Shown piece after piece: positions 8,148 through 17,200 of a stretch of 64,000 bases of DNA (position 1 is the first letter of the stretch; every line of letters starts with the position of its first letter). Below the pieces are notes generated by a model. It was not told the DNA's origin. It searched no databases and saw only the letters and a program-made list of their open reading frames with translations. Both the position numbers and the translations under genes were made by a program. This DNA is from Nocardioides jensenii JCM 1364 = NBRC 14755 (GTDB lineage Bacteria; Actinomycetota; Actinomycetes; Propionibacteriales; Nocardioidaceae), in the NCBI RefSeq assembly GCF_001552535.1, contig NZ_BCRJ01000074.1:1-64000 (forward strand), read 5' to 3'.

Positions 8148-9245
8148 GTGGAGTCTGACCTGCCGTTGTCCGGAGTGCGCATCCTGGACCTGACCAGCCT
8201 GCTGCCCGGACCCTTCGCCGGCCAGATGTTGGTCGACCTGGGCGCCATCGTCGTGAAGGTCGAGCGCCCCGGCGGAGACCCGATGCGACACCTCGGTGCG
8301 GGCACCTTTTCGGTCGTGAACCGCGGCAAGCACTCGATCGAGCTGGACCTGCGCGACGAAGCAGACCGGGTGCTCGCCGTCGAGCTCGCGTCCGAGGCCG
8401 ACGTACTCCTCGAGAACGGGCGTCCCGGCGCCACCGCGAAGTTCGGCCTCGGCTTCGAGGCACTCAAGGAGCTGAATCCCCGGCTGGTCTACCTGTCCCT
8501 GAGTGGGTGGGGCCAAAGTGGGCCGGCGGCGGGGGAACCCGGCCACAACGCCAACTACCTCTCGCGGGCCGGCGGCACCTGGCTGACCGGCGGGCCGGGG
8601 ACCCCGCCCTCGGATGCGGTGCCGGTGGCGCAGGCCGACATCGGTGCCGCCCTCTACGGCGTGATCGGGGTGCTTGCAGCCCTGCGTGAGCCGCGGCAGG
8701 CCCGGCACCTCGACGTCTCCCTCTTCGCTACGGGGCACGCGCTGCTCGCGCCGCGCTACGGGGAGTACGTCGACAAGGGCATGCCCGGCAGGGACGAGCT
8801 GCTGCGCCGCCCGGCGCACGGCGTCTTCGAGGCCGGCGACGGCGAGTGCCTGACCATCGCGGCGGTCGAGGACCAATTCTGGTGCGCGCTGTGCAAGCTC
8901 ATCGGGCGTCCCGACTTGGCGGCGCGCGAGGACCTGAGTGACTATGCCGAGCGTTGCCGGCGGGCCGACGAGATCGACGCTGCGGTGGCGAGGGCGTTCC
9001 GGACCCGCCCGCGGGACGCCTGGCTGGCGCTGCTGCGCGAGCACGACATCCCCGCGGCGCCCGTGCTGCGGCCCGAGGAGGCGGTGCTGGACCCGCAGGC
9101 GCAGCATCTGGGAATTCAGCCGGACTGGCCTGTCGTGCGGGCGTTCCTCCCGATCGCAGGGCTGCCCCGGGTGGCCGGCGGTGAGCCCGTCGAACGGGAT
9201 TCCGCCGGGGGCAAGATCCGAGCGACCCGCTGGGCTGAGCTCTGA
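8148..9245 (+). CDS. CaiB/BaiF family III CoA transferase
   Basis: A 365-residue family III CoA transferase, which moves CoA between carboxylic acids. I chose GTG 8148 because ggaggag lies 6-7 bp upstream and the family N-terminus (LSGVRILDLTSLLPGPFAG) follows at once; an in-frame GTG at 8091 lacks this. The typical VDLGAIVVKVERPGGDP segment is near residue 30. The likely catalytic Asp is in QADIGAALYG. The C-terminus is shorter than usual for the family. It opens an operon with the monooxygenase, MFS, enoyl-CoA hydratase and MaoC genes, under the operator at 8065. It probably activates the acid formed by or fed to the flavin monooxygenase. Confidence 0.88.
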   Translation: MESDLPLSGVRILDLTSLLPGPFAGQMLVDLGAIVVKVERPGGDPMRHLGAGTFSVVNRGKHSIELDLRDEADRVLAVELASEADVLLENGRPGATAKFGLGFEALKELNPRLVYLSLSGWGQSGPAAGEPGHNANYLSRAGGTWLTGGPGTPPSDAVPVAQADIGAALYGVIGVLAALREPRQARHLDVSLFATGHALLAPRYGEYVDKGMPGRDELLRRPAHGVFEAGDGECLTIAAVEDQFWCALCKLIGRPDLAAREDLSDYAERCRRADEIDAAVARAFRTRPRDAWLALLREHDIPAAPVLRPEEAVLDPQAQHLGIQPDWPVVRAFLPIAGLPRVAGGEPVERDSAGGKIRATRWAEL

Positions 9246-9307
9246 CCGCCCCCAGCCCCATCTCGCTTTCGCGCACCAGCTCTTGACCAGCCCGCGCCAC
9301 TGCCCAA

Positions 9308-9326
9308 TGATTGGACCATTCAATCA
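9308..9326. promoter_or_regulatory. Weak operator-like inverted repeat
   Basis: TGATTG-N7-CAATCA. The inner part, TTGGACCATTCAA (9311-9323), resembles the island operator, but its second half-site is degenerate. It lies 20 bp before the monooxygenase start. It may be an internal or relic site. Confidence 0.3.
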
Positions 9327-9345
9327 CCGTGGTGAGGAGTGGCCA

Positions 9346-10968
9346 GTGGACGCGGACGTTGCCATCGTCGGAGCGGGGCCCACCGGCCTGACCCTGGCGA
9401 ACCTGCTGGGGAACCTGGGCCTCTCAACCGTGGTGCTCGAACGGTCGGCCCCCGGGAGCGAGGTCAACTACCCGCGAGCAGTGGGGATCGACCATGACGC
9501 GCTGCGCACCTTCCAGACCGTCGGACTGGTCGACCAGATGCTTCCCGACATCGTCCAGAACACCGCTGTCCGGTTCTTCGCCGCCGACGGCTCTCTCCTG
9601 GCGGACATCCACCGGCAGCCCGAAGGTGGGCGACAGGGTGGGTGGTTCCGCCGGAACATGTTCATGCAGCACCTTGCCGACCGAGTCCTGGCCGAGGGAG
9701 TCCAGCGCTTTCCCCATGTGCGGGTCCAGCACAACGCCGAGGTGTTCTCCCTCGATCAGGACCGTGCGTCGGTCACGCTCGGGGTCCGCGACGTCGTGAC
9801 GGGGGAGTGCCGCGAGCTCCGGGCGAGCCACGCTGTGGGTGCGGATGGCGCACGGAGCACCATCCGCAAGCTGGCTGACCTGCCGCTGGAGGGCGACACC
9901 TACGAGGAACCCTGGCTGATCCTCGAGGTGAGCAATGACCCGTGGGACGCGCCGTACTCATCCTTCTTCTGTGACCCCGCGCGTCCGGTCTACTCCGGGC
10001 ACCTGCCTCACGGTCACCGTCGCTGGGGGCTGATGCTGCTGCCGGGAGAGTCGGATGAGGAGGTGGTCAGCGACGCGGGACTGCGCCGACTCCTGTCGCC
10101 GCTGGTGCCCTCCGTCGCCGCTCTCGACATCATCCGGGCTCAGGTCTACCGCCACCAAGCACGCCAGACCGGCAGCTTCGTGCGCGGTCGCGTTGCCCTG
10201 GTCGGCGACGCCGCGCACCTGATGCCGCCCTGGGCCGGGCAGGGCCTGAACAGCGGGATCCGTGACGCCACCAACCTCGGCTGGCGGCTGGCAGCCGCGC
10301 GCGAGGGCTTCGACTCCGACGCCCTGCTCGCCGGCTATGACGCCGAGCGTTCCGCCCATGTCCGTCAGGTGATCGCGCTGTCGCGGCGCTTCGGCAAGGT
10401 GTTCATCCCTCGCGAGCGCCGGGCGGTCGCGATCCGCGACGCGGTGATGCACGGCGTACGACGGTCCCGACGGTTGCGTGACCCGCTCACGGCCCGCTGG
10501 TTCTCGACGCCGCTCCGCTACACCACGGGCGCGTTCGTCCACCATGCCGGCGCTGACCAGCACCGTGCGGTCGGCTCGATGTTCGTCCAGCCGAACGTCG
10601 AGTACGACGGGAACGACGTGCCGCTCGACGACGTGCTGGGGCCCCGGTTCGCGGTGATCGGCTACCGCTGCGACCCCGTCGCGGGGCTGTCCGACGAGGA
10701 CCACGCCTTCTGGTCCCGGCTCGGCGCCACCTTCGTCCGTGCGGACATCTCCCGGTCTCCGGCGCCCGAGTCGGTGCTCGGGCAGGTCCGGGTTGAAGAC
10801 GTGCACGGGCAACTGGCCACCTGGTTCGGCAGGCACGACTCCGAGCTGGCCGTGGTCCGGCCAGACCGGGTGCTCGCCGCCGTCGGCGGTCTTGGCGACC
10901 TCGAGGCGATCACCCGTGACCTGCGGGCCCGGCTGCCGGAGGCCACGGGCGACGATGAACGGGCCTGA
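9346..10968 (+). CDS. FAD-dependent aromatic monooxygenase, MhpA/PheA type
   Basis: A 540-residue class A flavoprotein hydroxylase, which inserts one oxygen into a phenolic ring using NAD(P)H. Marks are the Rossmann GAGPTGL at residues 9-15, the DG motif near AVGADGARSTIRKL, and the second FAD motif VALVGDAAHLMPPWAGQG near 285. A thioredoxin-like C-terminal domain follows, as in MhpA. The GTG at 9346 has gaggag 7 bp upstream and gives a family-normal N-terminus. It overlaps the MFS gene by 14 bp, so the two are probably translated together. Related enzymes act on 3-(3-hydroxyphenyl)propionate, resorcinol or phenols; the exact substrate is unknown. Confidence 0.88.
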   Translation: MDADVAIVGAGPTGLTLANLLGNLGLSTVVLERSAPGSEVNYPRAVGIDHDALRTFQTVGLVDQMLPDIVQNTAVRFFAADGSLLADIHRQPEGGRQGGWFRRNMFMQHLADRVLAEGVQRFPHVRVQHNAEVFSLDQDRASVTLGVRDVVTGECRELRASHAVGADGARSTIRKLADLPLEGDTYEEPWLILEVSNDPWDAPYSSFFCDPARPVYSGHLPHGHRRWGLMLLPGESDEEVVSDAGLRRLLSPLVPSVAALDIIRAQVYRHQARQTGSFVRGRVALVGDAAHLMPPWAGQGLNSGIRDATNLGWRLAAAREGFDSDALLAGYDAERSAHVRQVIALSRRFGKVFIPRERRAVAIRDAVMHGVRRSRRLRDPLTARWFSTPLRYTTGAFVHHAGADQHRAVGSMFVQPNVEYDGNDVPLDDVLGPRFAVIGYRCDPVAGLSDEDHAFWSRLGATFVRADISRSPAPESVLGQVRVEDVHGQLATWFGRHDSELAVVRPDRVLAAVGGLGDLEAITRDLRARLPEATGDDERA

Positions 10969-12259
10969 CCCGCACACCCGACGGTCCCAGACCACCGGGA
11001 CCCTGCTGGCCGTGGCCATCACGATCTGTGGTGCCCTGCCCACCTTTCTGACGAGTGCGCTGGCGGTGCAACTGCAGGACGACCTCCACTTCGGGCCGGG
11101 CGCCCTCGGTTTGGCCACCTCCGTCTCGTTCGGCGTCGGCGGCCTGACCTCCCGACACATGGGGCGGGTCGTGCAACACCGCGGTTCCCGGTTCGGCTTC
11201 CACTTCTCCCTCACACTCGCCGCCATCGCGCTGATGATCGTGCTGGTCGCGCCGTCCTACCCCGTGCTCGTGCTGGCCCTGTTCGTGGCGGGCCTCGGCA
11301 ATGCGGCCGCACAACCCACCGCGAACCTGATGATCACCGAGGTGGTCGGCCGCCGTCGCCTGGGACTGGCGATGGGTTTCAAGCAGTCCTACATTCCGAT
11401 CGCATCCCTGCTTGGTGGCCTCTCTGTGCCCATCGTGGCCGTGAACTACGGCTGGCGGTGGGCCATCGGTGGGGCCGTGGTGATGTGCGTGATCACCCTG
11501 GCCGGTGGCCGACGTCGTACGCCTGGTCCACGCGGGAAGCTCACGCCGGTGCTGGACTCCACGGAGTCCACGGAGCCCACGGAGCCTACGGAGCCCACGG
11601 GTGAGGTGCCGACAGGGCCCGCCATGAGCCGCAGGGGGGTGCTGGTGCTGACCATCGGTGGCGGGCTGGCCGCCGGCTCGGTCACCGCACTCGGTGTGTT
11701 CCTCGTCGACGCCGCGGTCGACGCAGGTGTGGAACCCGGGATGGCCGGCTACCTGCTGGCATTCTGCGCTGCCTGTTGCCTGGTCGGACGGGTCTCGGCC
11801 GGCTGGCTGGCCGATCGCATCCAGGGCCGCAGCCTCTACATCGCCTCGGTCAACATCATGCTTCTCACGGTGGTCGGGATGTTGCTGCTGGCCATCGGCG
11901 ATGGCTGGGTCTTCATCGTCGGCGCGATCCTGGGCTACCTCGGCTGGACGTGGCCTGGCCTGTTCCACCTCGCCGTGATCCGCGACAGCCCCGGCGCCGT
12001 GGCCTCGGCCACCGGCACGGTCCAGTCCGGCTTCTCCGGGGGCGCCGCCATCGGACCTGTCCTGCTCGGCATGCTCGTGGAGGCCACGTCGTACGAGGTG
12101 GGCTGGCTGACGGCCGCCGTCATCAGCGCCCTCGGCATCGTCGTCGTCCGTTGGGCCCGCCGCATCCTGCGCCGCGATCGGGGACTGCCGGCCGGCGGCC
12201 CGGTTCCCGCGGCCGGCTCGCCGCCCACTGACCGCCGAAGGAACCCAGCCCATGGATGA
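10955..12259 (+). CDS. MFS transporter
   Basis: A 434-residue, about 12-helix major facilitator. GNAAAQPTANL (helix 4-5 region) and RLGLAMGFKQSYIPIASLLG are also present, almost unchanged, in the carrier at 22006, so the two are close paralogs. The central cytoplasmic loop carries a low-complexity run of TEP/STE units encoded by 9-bp tandem repeats (11556-11602). The ATG at 10955 overlaps the monooxygenase stop, and the operon places the carrier with ring-hydroxylation and CoA genes, which suggests uptake or efflux of an aromatic acid. Direction and substrate are not visible. Confidence 0.88.
   Translation: MNGPDPHTRRSQTTGTLLAVAITICGALPTFLTSALAVQLQDDLHFGPGALGLATSVSFGVGGLTSRHMGRVVQHRGSRFGFHFSLTLAAIALMIVLVAPSYPVLVLALFVAGLGNAAAQPTANLMITEVVGRRRLGLAMGFKQSYIPIASLLGGLSVPIVAVNYGWRWAIGGAVVMCVITLAGGRRRTPGPRGKLTPVLDSTESTEPTEPTEPTGEVPTGPAMSRRGVLVLTIGGGLAAGSVTALGVFLVDAAVDAGVEPGMAGYLLAFCAACCLVGRVSAGWLADRIQGRSLYIASVNIMLLTVVGMLLLAIGDGWVFIVGAILGYLGWTWPGLFHLAVIRDSPGAVASATGTVQSGFSGGAAIGPVLLGMLVEATSYEVGWLTAAVISALGIVVVRWARRILRRDRGLPAGGPVPAAGSPPTDRRRNPAHG
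11556..11602 (+). repeat. 9-bp tandem repeat inside MFS gene
   Basis: About five units of the form cacggagcc / tacggagcc encode a Ser/Thr-Glu-Pro run between membrane helices 6 and 7. Unit number could vary by slippage without breaking the frame. Confidence 0.7.
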
Positions 12260-12280
12260 ACAGCACACCAGGAGGACACC

Positions 12281-13021
12281 ATGAAGGAGACGTCGGACCG
12301 CACGGTCCGGACCGAGCGCCGGGGCCCCGTCCTGATCATCACGCTGGACCGACCCGGGGCCCTCAACGCCATCAATCGGGCAACGTCACAGCAGTTGCAC
12401 ACCGCATTCGACCAACTACAGGACGACGGCGAGTTGGCTGTCGGCGTGCTCACCGGCACCGGCCGTGCCTTCTGTGCCGGCTCGGACCTGAAGGAGATCG
12501 ACGAACGGCCCGCCTTCACCGACGGGCTGCGCCACGGAAATGTCACCAGTCTGGTCCGGCGCGACCTCGGGAAGCCCCTGGTCGCCGCGGTCAACGGGCT
12601 CGCCTTCGGAGGCGGCATGGAGCTGGTCCTGGCCTGTGACCTCGCGGTCGCCGGCCCACCTGCGAGGTTCGGCCTGCCCGAGGTGAAGCATGGACTCGTG
12701 GCCGCCGCCGGTGGCCTGCTGCGCGGCCCCCGTCAGCTCCCCATCAAGGTGCTGCTCGACCTGGTGCTCACCGGCGGGTCGTTGGACGCCGACCAGGCGC
12801 TGGCCCGCGGCCTGGTGAGCCGGATCGCCGAGGACCCGGTCGCTGAGGCGATCACGATGGCAGCCACGATCGCCGGACACCCCTCGCAGGCAGCGGTGCG
12901 GGCCTCCCGTGACGCGGTGCGCCGAGGGCTCGACGTGCCGCTCGAGGCCGAGGGCGGGGCCTGGGACGTGGTCGAGCCCGACGTGATGGCGGTTCTCCTC
13001 GCCGCGGGCGGCAGGTCATGA
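12281..13021 (+). CDS. Enoyl-CoA hydratase/isomerase (crotonase)
   Basis: A 246-residue crotonase. The oxyanion-hole segments AGSDLKEID and FGGGMELVLACDLAVA are present. Both expected acid/base glutamates are there: the Glu of GGGMEL and that of FGLPEVKHG. This supports a real hydratase or isomerase on an enoyl-CoA. A strong aggagga site precedes the ATG. The stop overlaps the MaoC-like gene (ATGA-type overlap), so the two probably act in sequence on the CoA ester made by the transferase at 8148. Confidence 0.88.
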   Translation: MKETSDRTVRTERRGPVLIITLDRPGALNAINRATSQQLHTAFDQLQDDGELAVGVLTGTGRAFCAGSDLKEIDERPAFTDGLRHGNVTSLVRRDLGKPLVAAVNGLAFGGGMELVLACDLAVAGPPARFGLPEVKHGLVAAAGGLLRGPRQLPIKVLLDLVLTGGSLDADQALARGLVSRIAEDPVAEAITMAATIAGHPSQAAVRASRDAVRRGLDVPLEAEGGAWDVVEPDVMAVLLAAGGRS

Positions 13022-13902
13022 CCCGGCTGCCGGAGGCCGGGGACACCGGGTCGGCGTTCCGCCTCCCGATCGAGGAGGGCAAGGTCCGGGAGTTCGCTGC
13101 GGCCACCAAGGCCCGCCACACGTCGTACGCACGGAGCGACGGCGCCGGTCCGCTCGTTGCGCCGCCGACGTTTCTGACCACGGCTGCGTGGTGGCTGCCG
13201 CCCGGCGGCGGCGTCCTCGAGGGCCTCGCTGACGACTGGTCACGGTTGCTGCACGGCGGCCAGCGCTACGTCTTCCACGGACCGCCGCCGAGCGCAGGGC
13301 AGACCCTGGTCGCGACCCAGCGGATACGGGAGGTCACCGAACGCACCGGCCGCAGGGCCGGGACCATGACCTTCATCGACTGGTGCACGGACTTCGTCGA
13401 TGCCGACGGCACCCTGCGCGCAGAGGAGCGGCATCTGACCATCCGGACCGACCGGCCCCCGTCGGCCTCCGGCGACCCTGCGGCGACCAAGGTCGCGCCT
13501 CGCGACGAACCCGCTCTCGCCGGCTTCGTCGACGAGCCGGTGTCAGTCACCGACATCGTTCGATACCAGGGAGCGTCGGGGGACCTGAACCCGATCCACC
13601 ACGACCACGAGCTGGCCCGCGCACACGGCTACCCGTCAGCGTTCTCCGTGGGGATGCTGCATGCCGGCATCCTGGGCAGCCACGTGGCCACCATCTTCGG
13701 TCCCGAACGCGTGCGCGACTTCGGTGTTCGCTTTCGCGAGCAGGTCTGGCCGGGGGACGAGCTGGTGTACGGCGGTCGCGTCGTGGGGCGGCGCGAAGCA
13801 GCAGGGGAGCAGTTGCTCGCCCTGCGTCTCGAGGTCCGCCGAACCGACGGCCAGGTGCCCATGACCGGGGATGCCCTGGTCGTGGACCCCGACGCGTCGT
13901 GA
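13018..13902 (+). CDS. MaoC-like dehydratase with N-terminal FAS1-type hot-dog domain
   Basis: A 294-residue two-domain hot-dog protein. Residues about 15-140 match the N-terminal non-catalytic half of HTD2/FAS1-type dehydratases. Residues about 165-290 are a MaoC domain with the hydratase-2 signature DLNPIHHDHELAR followed by a GMLHAG loop, where the Asp and His are catalytic. Such enzymes hydrate enoyl-CoA or mesaconyl-type CoA esters. It is the last gene of the 8148-13902 operon and ends tail to tail with the binding-protein gene at 13925. Confidence 0.85.
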   Translation: MTRLPEAGDTGSAFRLPIEEGKVREFAAATKARHTSYARSDGAGPLVAPPTFLTTAAWWLPPGGGVLEGLADDWSRLLHGGQRYVFHGPPPSAGQTLVATQRIREVTERTGRRAGTMTFIDWCTDFVDADGTLRAEERHLTIRTDRPPSASGDPAATKVAPRDEPALAGFVDEPVSVTDIVRYQGASGDLNPIHHDHELARAHGYPSAFSVGMLHAGILGSHVATIFGPERVRDFGVRFREQVWPGDELVYGGRVVGRREAAGEQLLALRLEVRRTDGQVPMTGDALVVDPDAS

Positions 13903-13924
13903 AGGCGCAAGTCGTGCCGGGTGG

Positions 13925-14827
13925 TCAGCCGCTCGACTCGAGCGCCTCCTTGAAGTTCGCCTCCGATTCGGTGAGGAACTGGCCGAACTTCTCGTGGTCG
14001 CTGAACGGCATCGTCACGAAGTCCGCGCCGATCTTGTCCACGACATCGTCGTCCTGGACACAGGTGCGGAAGGCGTCCTCGAGGGTCCCCACCACTGAGT
14101 CCGGAAGTCCTTCGGGACCGTAGAGGCCCCACCGGTTGTCGGGGATCGTGGCATCCGGAAAGCCGAGCTCGGCCAAGGTGGGCACCTCAGGGAGCCATTC
14201 CACACGCTCTTCCCCCAAGGCGGCCAGGGGGACGAACCGGCCGTCGTCCAGGAAGGGCTTGACCTGCTTGGCTGCCTCCACGGCGGTGACGTCGACGTCG
14301 CCGGCGAGCAGGGCCCGGTGCTGAGCGGTCTCGCCTTCCAGCGGCACCACCTTCGTGTCGAGCCCATACTTGTCGGCGAGCAGGTTGAGGGCGAAGACCT
14401 TCGGGCTGGTTGGCCCCGGCACGGCCACCGTGTACTTGCCCGGATCCTTCTCGATCGCCTCGAGCAGCTCCTCGCCGGTGTCGAACGGAGCGTCGGAGCG
14501 GGCGACCAGGATCTGCGACGAGTGCCAGCCCTCGGCAATGGGCGTGATGTCGGAGGTGGTGAAGCCGAGGTCGTCGAGTTGTGGAGACAGCGTCAGGTAG
14601 GTCGCTGGGTTCAGACCCAGCGTGTAGCCGTCGGGCTCGGAGTTGATGATCTCTCGGTTCGCGACGGCGCCGGAGGCACCGTCGGCGTTCCTGACGACGA
14701 CCGTCTGGCCCAGCTCCTCTTTCAGGCATGGTGAGATCGCCCGGGCATTGATGTCGGTCGAGGCCCCCGGTGCGTTGCCGAGGACGAGATCGATCGTGTC
14801 TTCGCCACGTTCTCGGGGGCGTGTCAA
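13925..14827 (-). CDS. TctC-type binding protein lacking its signal peptide
   Basis: A 300-residue tripartite tricarboxylate transporter receptor (Bug/TctC fold). It is similar throughout to the three other copies in the window (DTIDLVLGNAPG at the start, VAVPGPTSPK in mid-domain). Unlike them it has no signal peptide or lipobox. The frame opens at a TTG (14827) directly preceded by a TGA stop, with no ribosome site, and only 44 bp separate it from the stop of the universal stress gene. The protein would stay cytosolic if made at all. I read it as a 5'-truncated copy, probably dead or resurrected as a cytosolic binder. The two cysteines conserved in all four paralogs remain. Confidence 0.7.
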   Translation of the reverse strand: MTRPRERGEDTIDLVLGNAPGASTDINARAISPCLKEELGQTVVVRNADGASGAVANREIINSEPDGYTLGLNPATYLTLSPQLDDLGFTTSDITPIAEGWHSSQILVARSDAPFDTGEELLEAIEKDPGKYTVAVPGPTSPKVFALNLLADKYGLDTKVVPLEGETAQHRALLAGDVDVTAVEAAKQVKPFLDDGRFVPLAALGEERVEWLPEVPTLAELGFPDATIPDNRWGLYGPEGLPDSVVGTLEDAFRTCVQDDDVVDKIGADFVTMPFSDHEKFGQFLTESEANFKEALESSG

Positions 14828-14871
14828 TCAATGAAGAGGACTTCTGGACGCCGACCGCTGGAGGGGGTCGG

Positions 14872-15267
14872 TCAGGCAGGTGGCTTGACCGCGAGGACGG
14901 GGCACGTCGCGTGCATGAGGATCCGCTGGGCGTCGCTCCCCAGGATCAACTTGCCGACGGCGCTGCGGTGACGGAGACCGATCACGATCAGATGGGCCTC
15001 GAGCCGCTCCGCGGCGTCGACGATGTCCTCGGCCACGTCACCGGGCTCGACCATGCGCTCGATCTCGAACTCGATGCCGCTGTCGGAGAGACGCTGCTCC
15101 AGGCTTTCGGCCTGCGGGTCGGTGAGTCGATTGTCCTCGATCGCGGAGTCGCCGCGAGCGACATTGAGGACCACGAGTCGATCCTCATGTCGACGGGCCT
15201 CCTCGACGGCACGCTCCAGTGCTGCATCGCCCAAGGCGTTCGGCTTGTAGGCCAAAAGGATCGTCAT
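14872..15267 (-). CDS. Universal stress protein (UspA fold)
   Basis: A 131-residue single UspA domain: MTILLAYKPN at the start, a central acidic helix region, and the nucleotide-binding end GLRHRSAVGKLILGSDAQRIL (only the core is given here), typical of the ATP-binding G-2x-G-9x-G class. I chose the ATG at 15267, which sits 6 bp after agagga, over one two codons upstream. It is divergent from the Rieske oxygenase operon. It may be stress-linked to aromatic metabolism, but the sequence does not show this. Confidence 0.85.
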   Translation of the reverse strand: MTILLAYKPNALGDAALERAVEEARRHEDRLVVLNVARGDSAIEDNRLTDPQAESLEQRLSDSGIEFEIERMVEPGDVAEDIVDAAERLEAHLIVIGLRHRSAVGKLILGSDAQRILMHATCPVLAVKPPA

Positions 15268-15287
15268 GACCATTCCTCTCGTGTCGC

Positions 15288-15328
15288 TTGACTCGGAGGG
15301 CAAGTCTAACCCACAATGGTCCAACCAT
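15288..15328 (+). promoter_or_regulatory. Promoter and operator of first Rieske operon
   Basis: TTGACT (15288-15293), an 18-bp spacer and CACAAT (15312-15317) form a candidate sigma-A-type promoter. ATGGTCCAACCAT (15316-15328) overlaps its -10 end. The operator half-sites ATGGT and ACCAT are a perfect inverted repeat around CCA. Confidence 0.7.
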
Positions 15329-15356
15329 AGACATTTTGTGAAGAAGGAGTCCTGCG

Positions 15357-16682
15357 ATGGCTGGCTTCGCGCCTGAATCGAGCGTGACCCCGGAGATTCA
15401 ACGTATCGCCCCCCGGGAGACCCAGTACCTGAGAGACGAGCGGACCCCGAACCGCTTTCTCGTGCACCGCAAGGTATTCACCGACCAGCAGATCTTCGAA
15501 GCCGAGCGTCGCAAGATCTTCGACAAGTGCTGGATCTACGTCGGACACGAGTCCGAGATTCCGAAGCCCGGAGACTTCGTGGCACGGGAGGTGGCCGGTC
15601 GCCCAGTCCTCTTCACCCGCAACAAGGACCACGAGCTGCGGGTGCTGCTCAACTCCTGCTCGCACCGAGGCGCCGAGGTCTGCCGCGAGCGGCGAGGCAA
15701 CCAGAAGCGATTCCGGTGCTTCTATCACTCGTGGGCGTTCTCGAACGACGGCGACCTGATCAACATGCCCGACGAGGGCGGGTTCCCCGAAGGATTCCGC
15801 AAGGAGGACCACGGGCTGGCCAAGCCGGAGCAGGTCGACTCCTACCGCGGGTTCGTCTTCGCGACGTTCAACCCGGAGCAGGAGCCGCTCGAGGACTACC
15901 TCGCCGACGCCAAGTACTACCTCGACCTGACCGCGGACCAGGCGCCGGACGGCAAGGGCATGAGCGTCACACCTGGCACCCACGAGTACTCGATGCGCAG
16001 CAACTGGAAGCTGCTGGCGGAGAACAGCTCCGACGGCTACCACGCCATTCCGGTCCACAAGACCTACCTTGACGTCCAGCGTTCGCGCGGTGACGACATC
16101 GCCGGGAGCACCGAGAAGGACTGGAAGGACTCCCACGCCTTCGACCTCGGCAACGGCCACACCGTCACGGTGAAGCAGGCCCCGTGGGGCCGGCCTGTCG
16201 CACGGTGGACGCCCTCCATGGGTGAGGACACCAAGGAGACCGTCGAGCGCAGCTACCAGCGACTCGTCGAGGGGCACGGCGAGGAGCGTGCGGAGATGAT
16301 CGCGAACCTCGACTTCAACATGCTGATCTTCCCCAACCTGGTGCTGAACAACATCATGGCGGTGATCATCCGGACCTTCTACCCGAACCAGCCCGGGCAC
16401 ATGAACGTCACCGCCTTCTCCCTCGCCCCCGGCGACGAGGACGAGGCATCGCGTCGGGTGCGCAACGAGTCGTTCCTCTCCTTCCTCGGTCCGGCCGGAC
16501 TGGCCACCCCCGACGACAACGAGGCGCTCGAGTCCTGCCAGCGCGGCTACGAGGCACGCCCCGGCGAAGGCTGGTCGGACGTCTCCCGCGGCATGGACAA
16601 GGCACATCCAGCGAACTGGGACGAGCTGCAGATGCGCACCTTCTGGCGGCGCTGGGACACCCTGATGGGAGAAGAGGCATGA
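15357..16682 (+). CDS. Rieske aromatic ring-hydroxylating oxygenase, alpha subunit
   Basis: A 441-residue catalytic subunit. The Rieske [2Fe-2S] ligands are C101-x-H103 and C121-x2-H124 (CSHRGAE and CFYHSW). The mononuclear iron site has DGYHAIPVH with His229 and His234. The oxygenase adds O2 across an aromatic ring to give a cis-dihydrodiol. A good aaggagt site precedes the ATG at 15357. The gene overlaps the beta subunit by 4 bp. It is a paralog of the alpha subunit at 26774-28135. No ferredoxin or reductase is in this operon; those at 34404-35811 probably serve it. Conserved motifs show the reaction class but not the substrate. Confidence 0.93.
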   Translation: MAGFAPESSVTPEIQRIAPRETQYLRDERTPNRFLVHRKVFTDQQIFEAERRKIFDKCWIYVGHESEIPKPGDFVAREVAGRPVLFTRNKDHELRVLLNSCSHRGAEVCRERRGNQKRFRCFYHSWAFSNDGDLINMPDEGGFPEGFRKEDHGLAKPEQVDSYRGFVFATFNPEQEPLEDYLADAKYYLDLTADQAPDGKGMSVTPGTHEYSMRSNWKLLAENSSDGYHAIPVHKTYLDVQRSRGDDIAGSTEKDWKDSHAFDLGNGHTVTVKQAPWGRPVARWTPSMGEDTKETVERSYQRLVEGHGEERAEMIANLDFNMLIFPNLVLNNIMAVIIRTFYPNQPGHMNVTAFSLAPGDEDEASRRVRNESFLSFLGPAGLATPDDNEALESCQRGYEARPGEGWSDVSRGMDKAHPANWDELQMRTFWRRWDTLMGEEA

Positions 16683-17200
16683 GTTTCAGGTACGCCGAGG
16701 AGAAGAAGGTCTCCTCGGAGAAGTTCACCCGCGCCGAGGTCGAGGACTTCCTCTACTACGAGGCCCAGCTGCTCGACGCGTGGAAGCTCGAGGAGTGGCG
16801 GGACCTGTTCGAGGAGGACGGCCACTACATCGTCCCGTCCACGGACAACCCCGACGGGGACCTGGCCATGGACCTGGCGCTGATCGACGACGACCACGAG
16901 GGTCTGCGTGGTCGGGTCCAGCGACTGATGAGCACCTACGCGCACATCGAGAACCCGCGCTCGCGGACCCGCCGCATCATCAGCAACGTGAGGCTCTGGG
17001 ACCACGACAACGGTGAGCTCGGCGTCCGGTGCTCGGTCGTCGTCTACCGTTCCCGGGTGCCCGGTACGACGTCGTACGTCGCGGACGTGCACTACCGGCT
17101 GCGCAAGCAGGGTGACTCGTTCGGGATCGCGTTCAAGCACGCGATGCTCGATCACCACACCCTGCGCGATGTCGGCGGCGTGCTCTCGATCATCCTGTGA
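16679..17200 (+). CDS. Ring-hydroxylating oxygenase, beta subunit
   Basis: A 173-residue NTF2-fold structural subunit. Typical stretches are FLYYEAQLLDAWKLEEW, HIENPRSRTRR and LRDVGGVLSIIL. The C-terminus closely matches the second beta subunit at 25413. It forms the alpha3beta3 core with the preceding gene. It starts inside the alpha stop (ATGA) and ends inside the start of the oxidoreductase gene, so all three are translationally coupled. Confidence 0.92.
   Translation: MSFRYAEEKKVSSEKFTRAEVEDFLYYEAQLLDAWKLEEWRDLFEEDGHYIVPSTDNPDGDLAMDLALIDDDHEGLRGRVQRLMSTYAHIENPRSRTRRIISNVRLWDHDNGELGVRCSVVVYRSRVPGTTSYVADVHYRLRKQGDSFGIAFKHAMLDHHTLRDVGGVLSIIL

Noticed and set aside
8938..9345. N-terminal extension of the flavin monooxygenase
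   Set aside because: It overlaps the CoA transferase gene and is Arg/Pro-rich; GTG 9346 with gaggag gives the normal Rossmann start.
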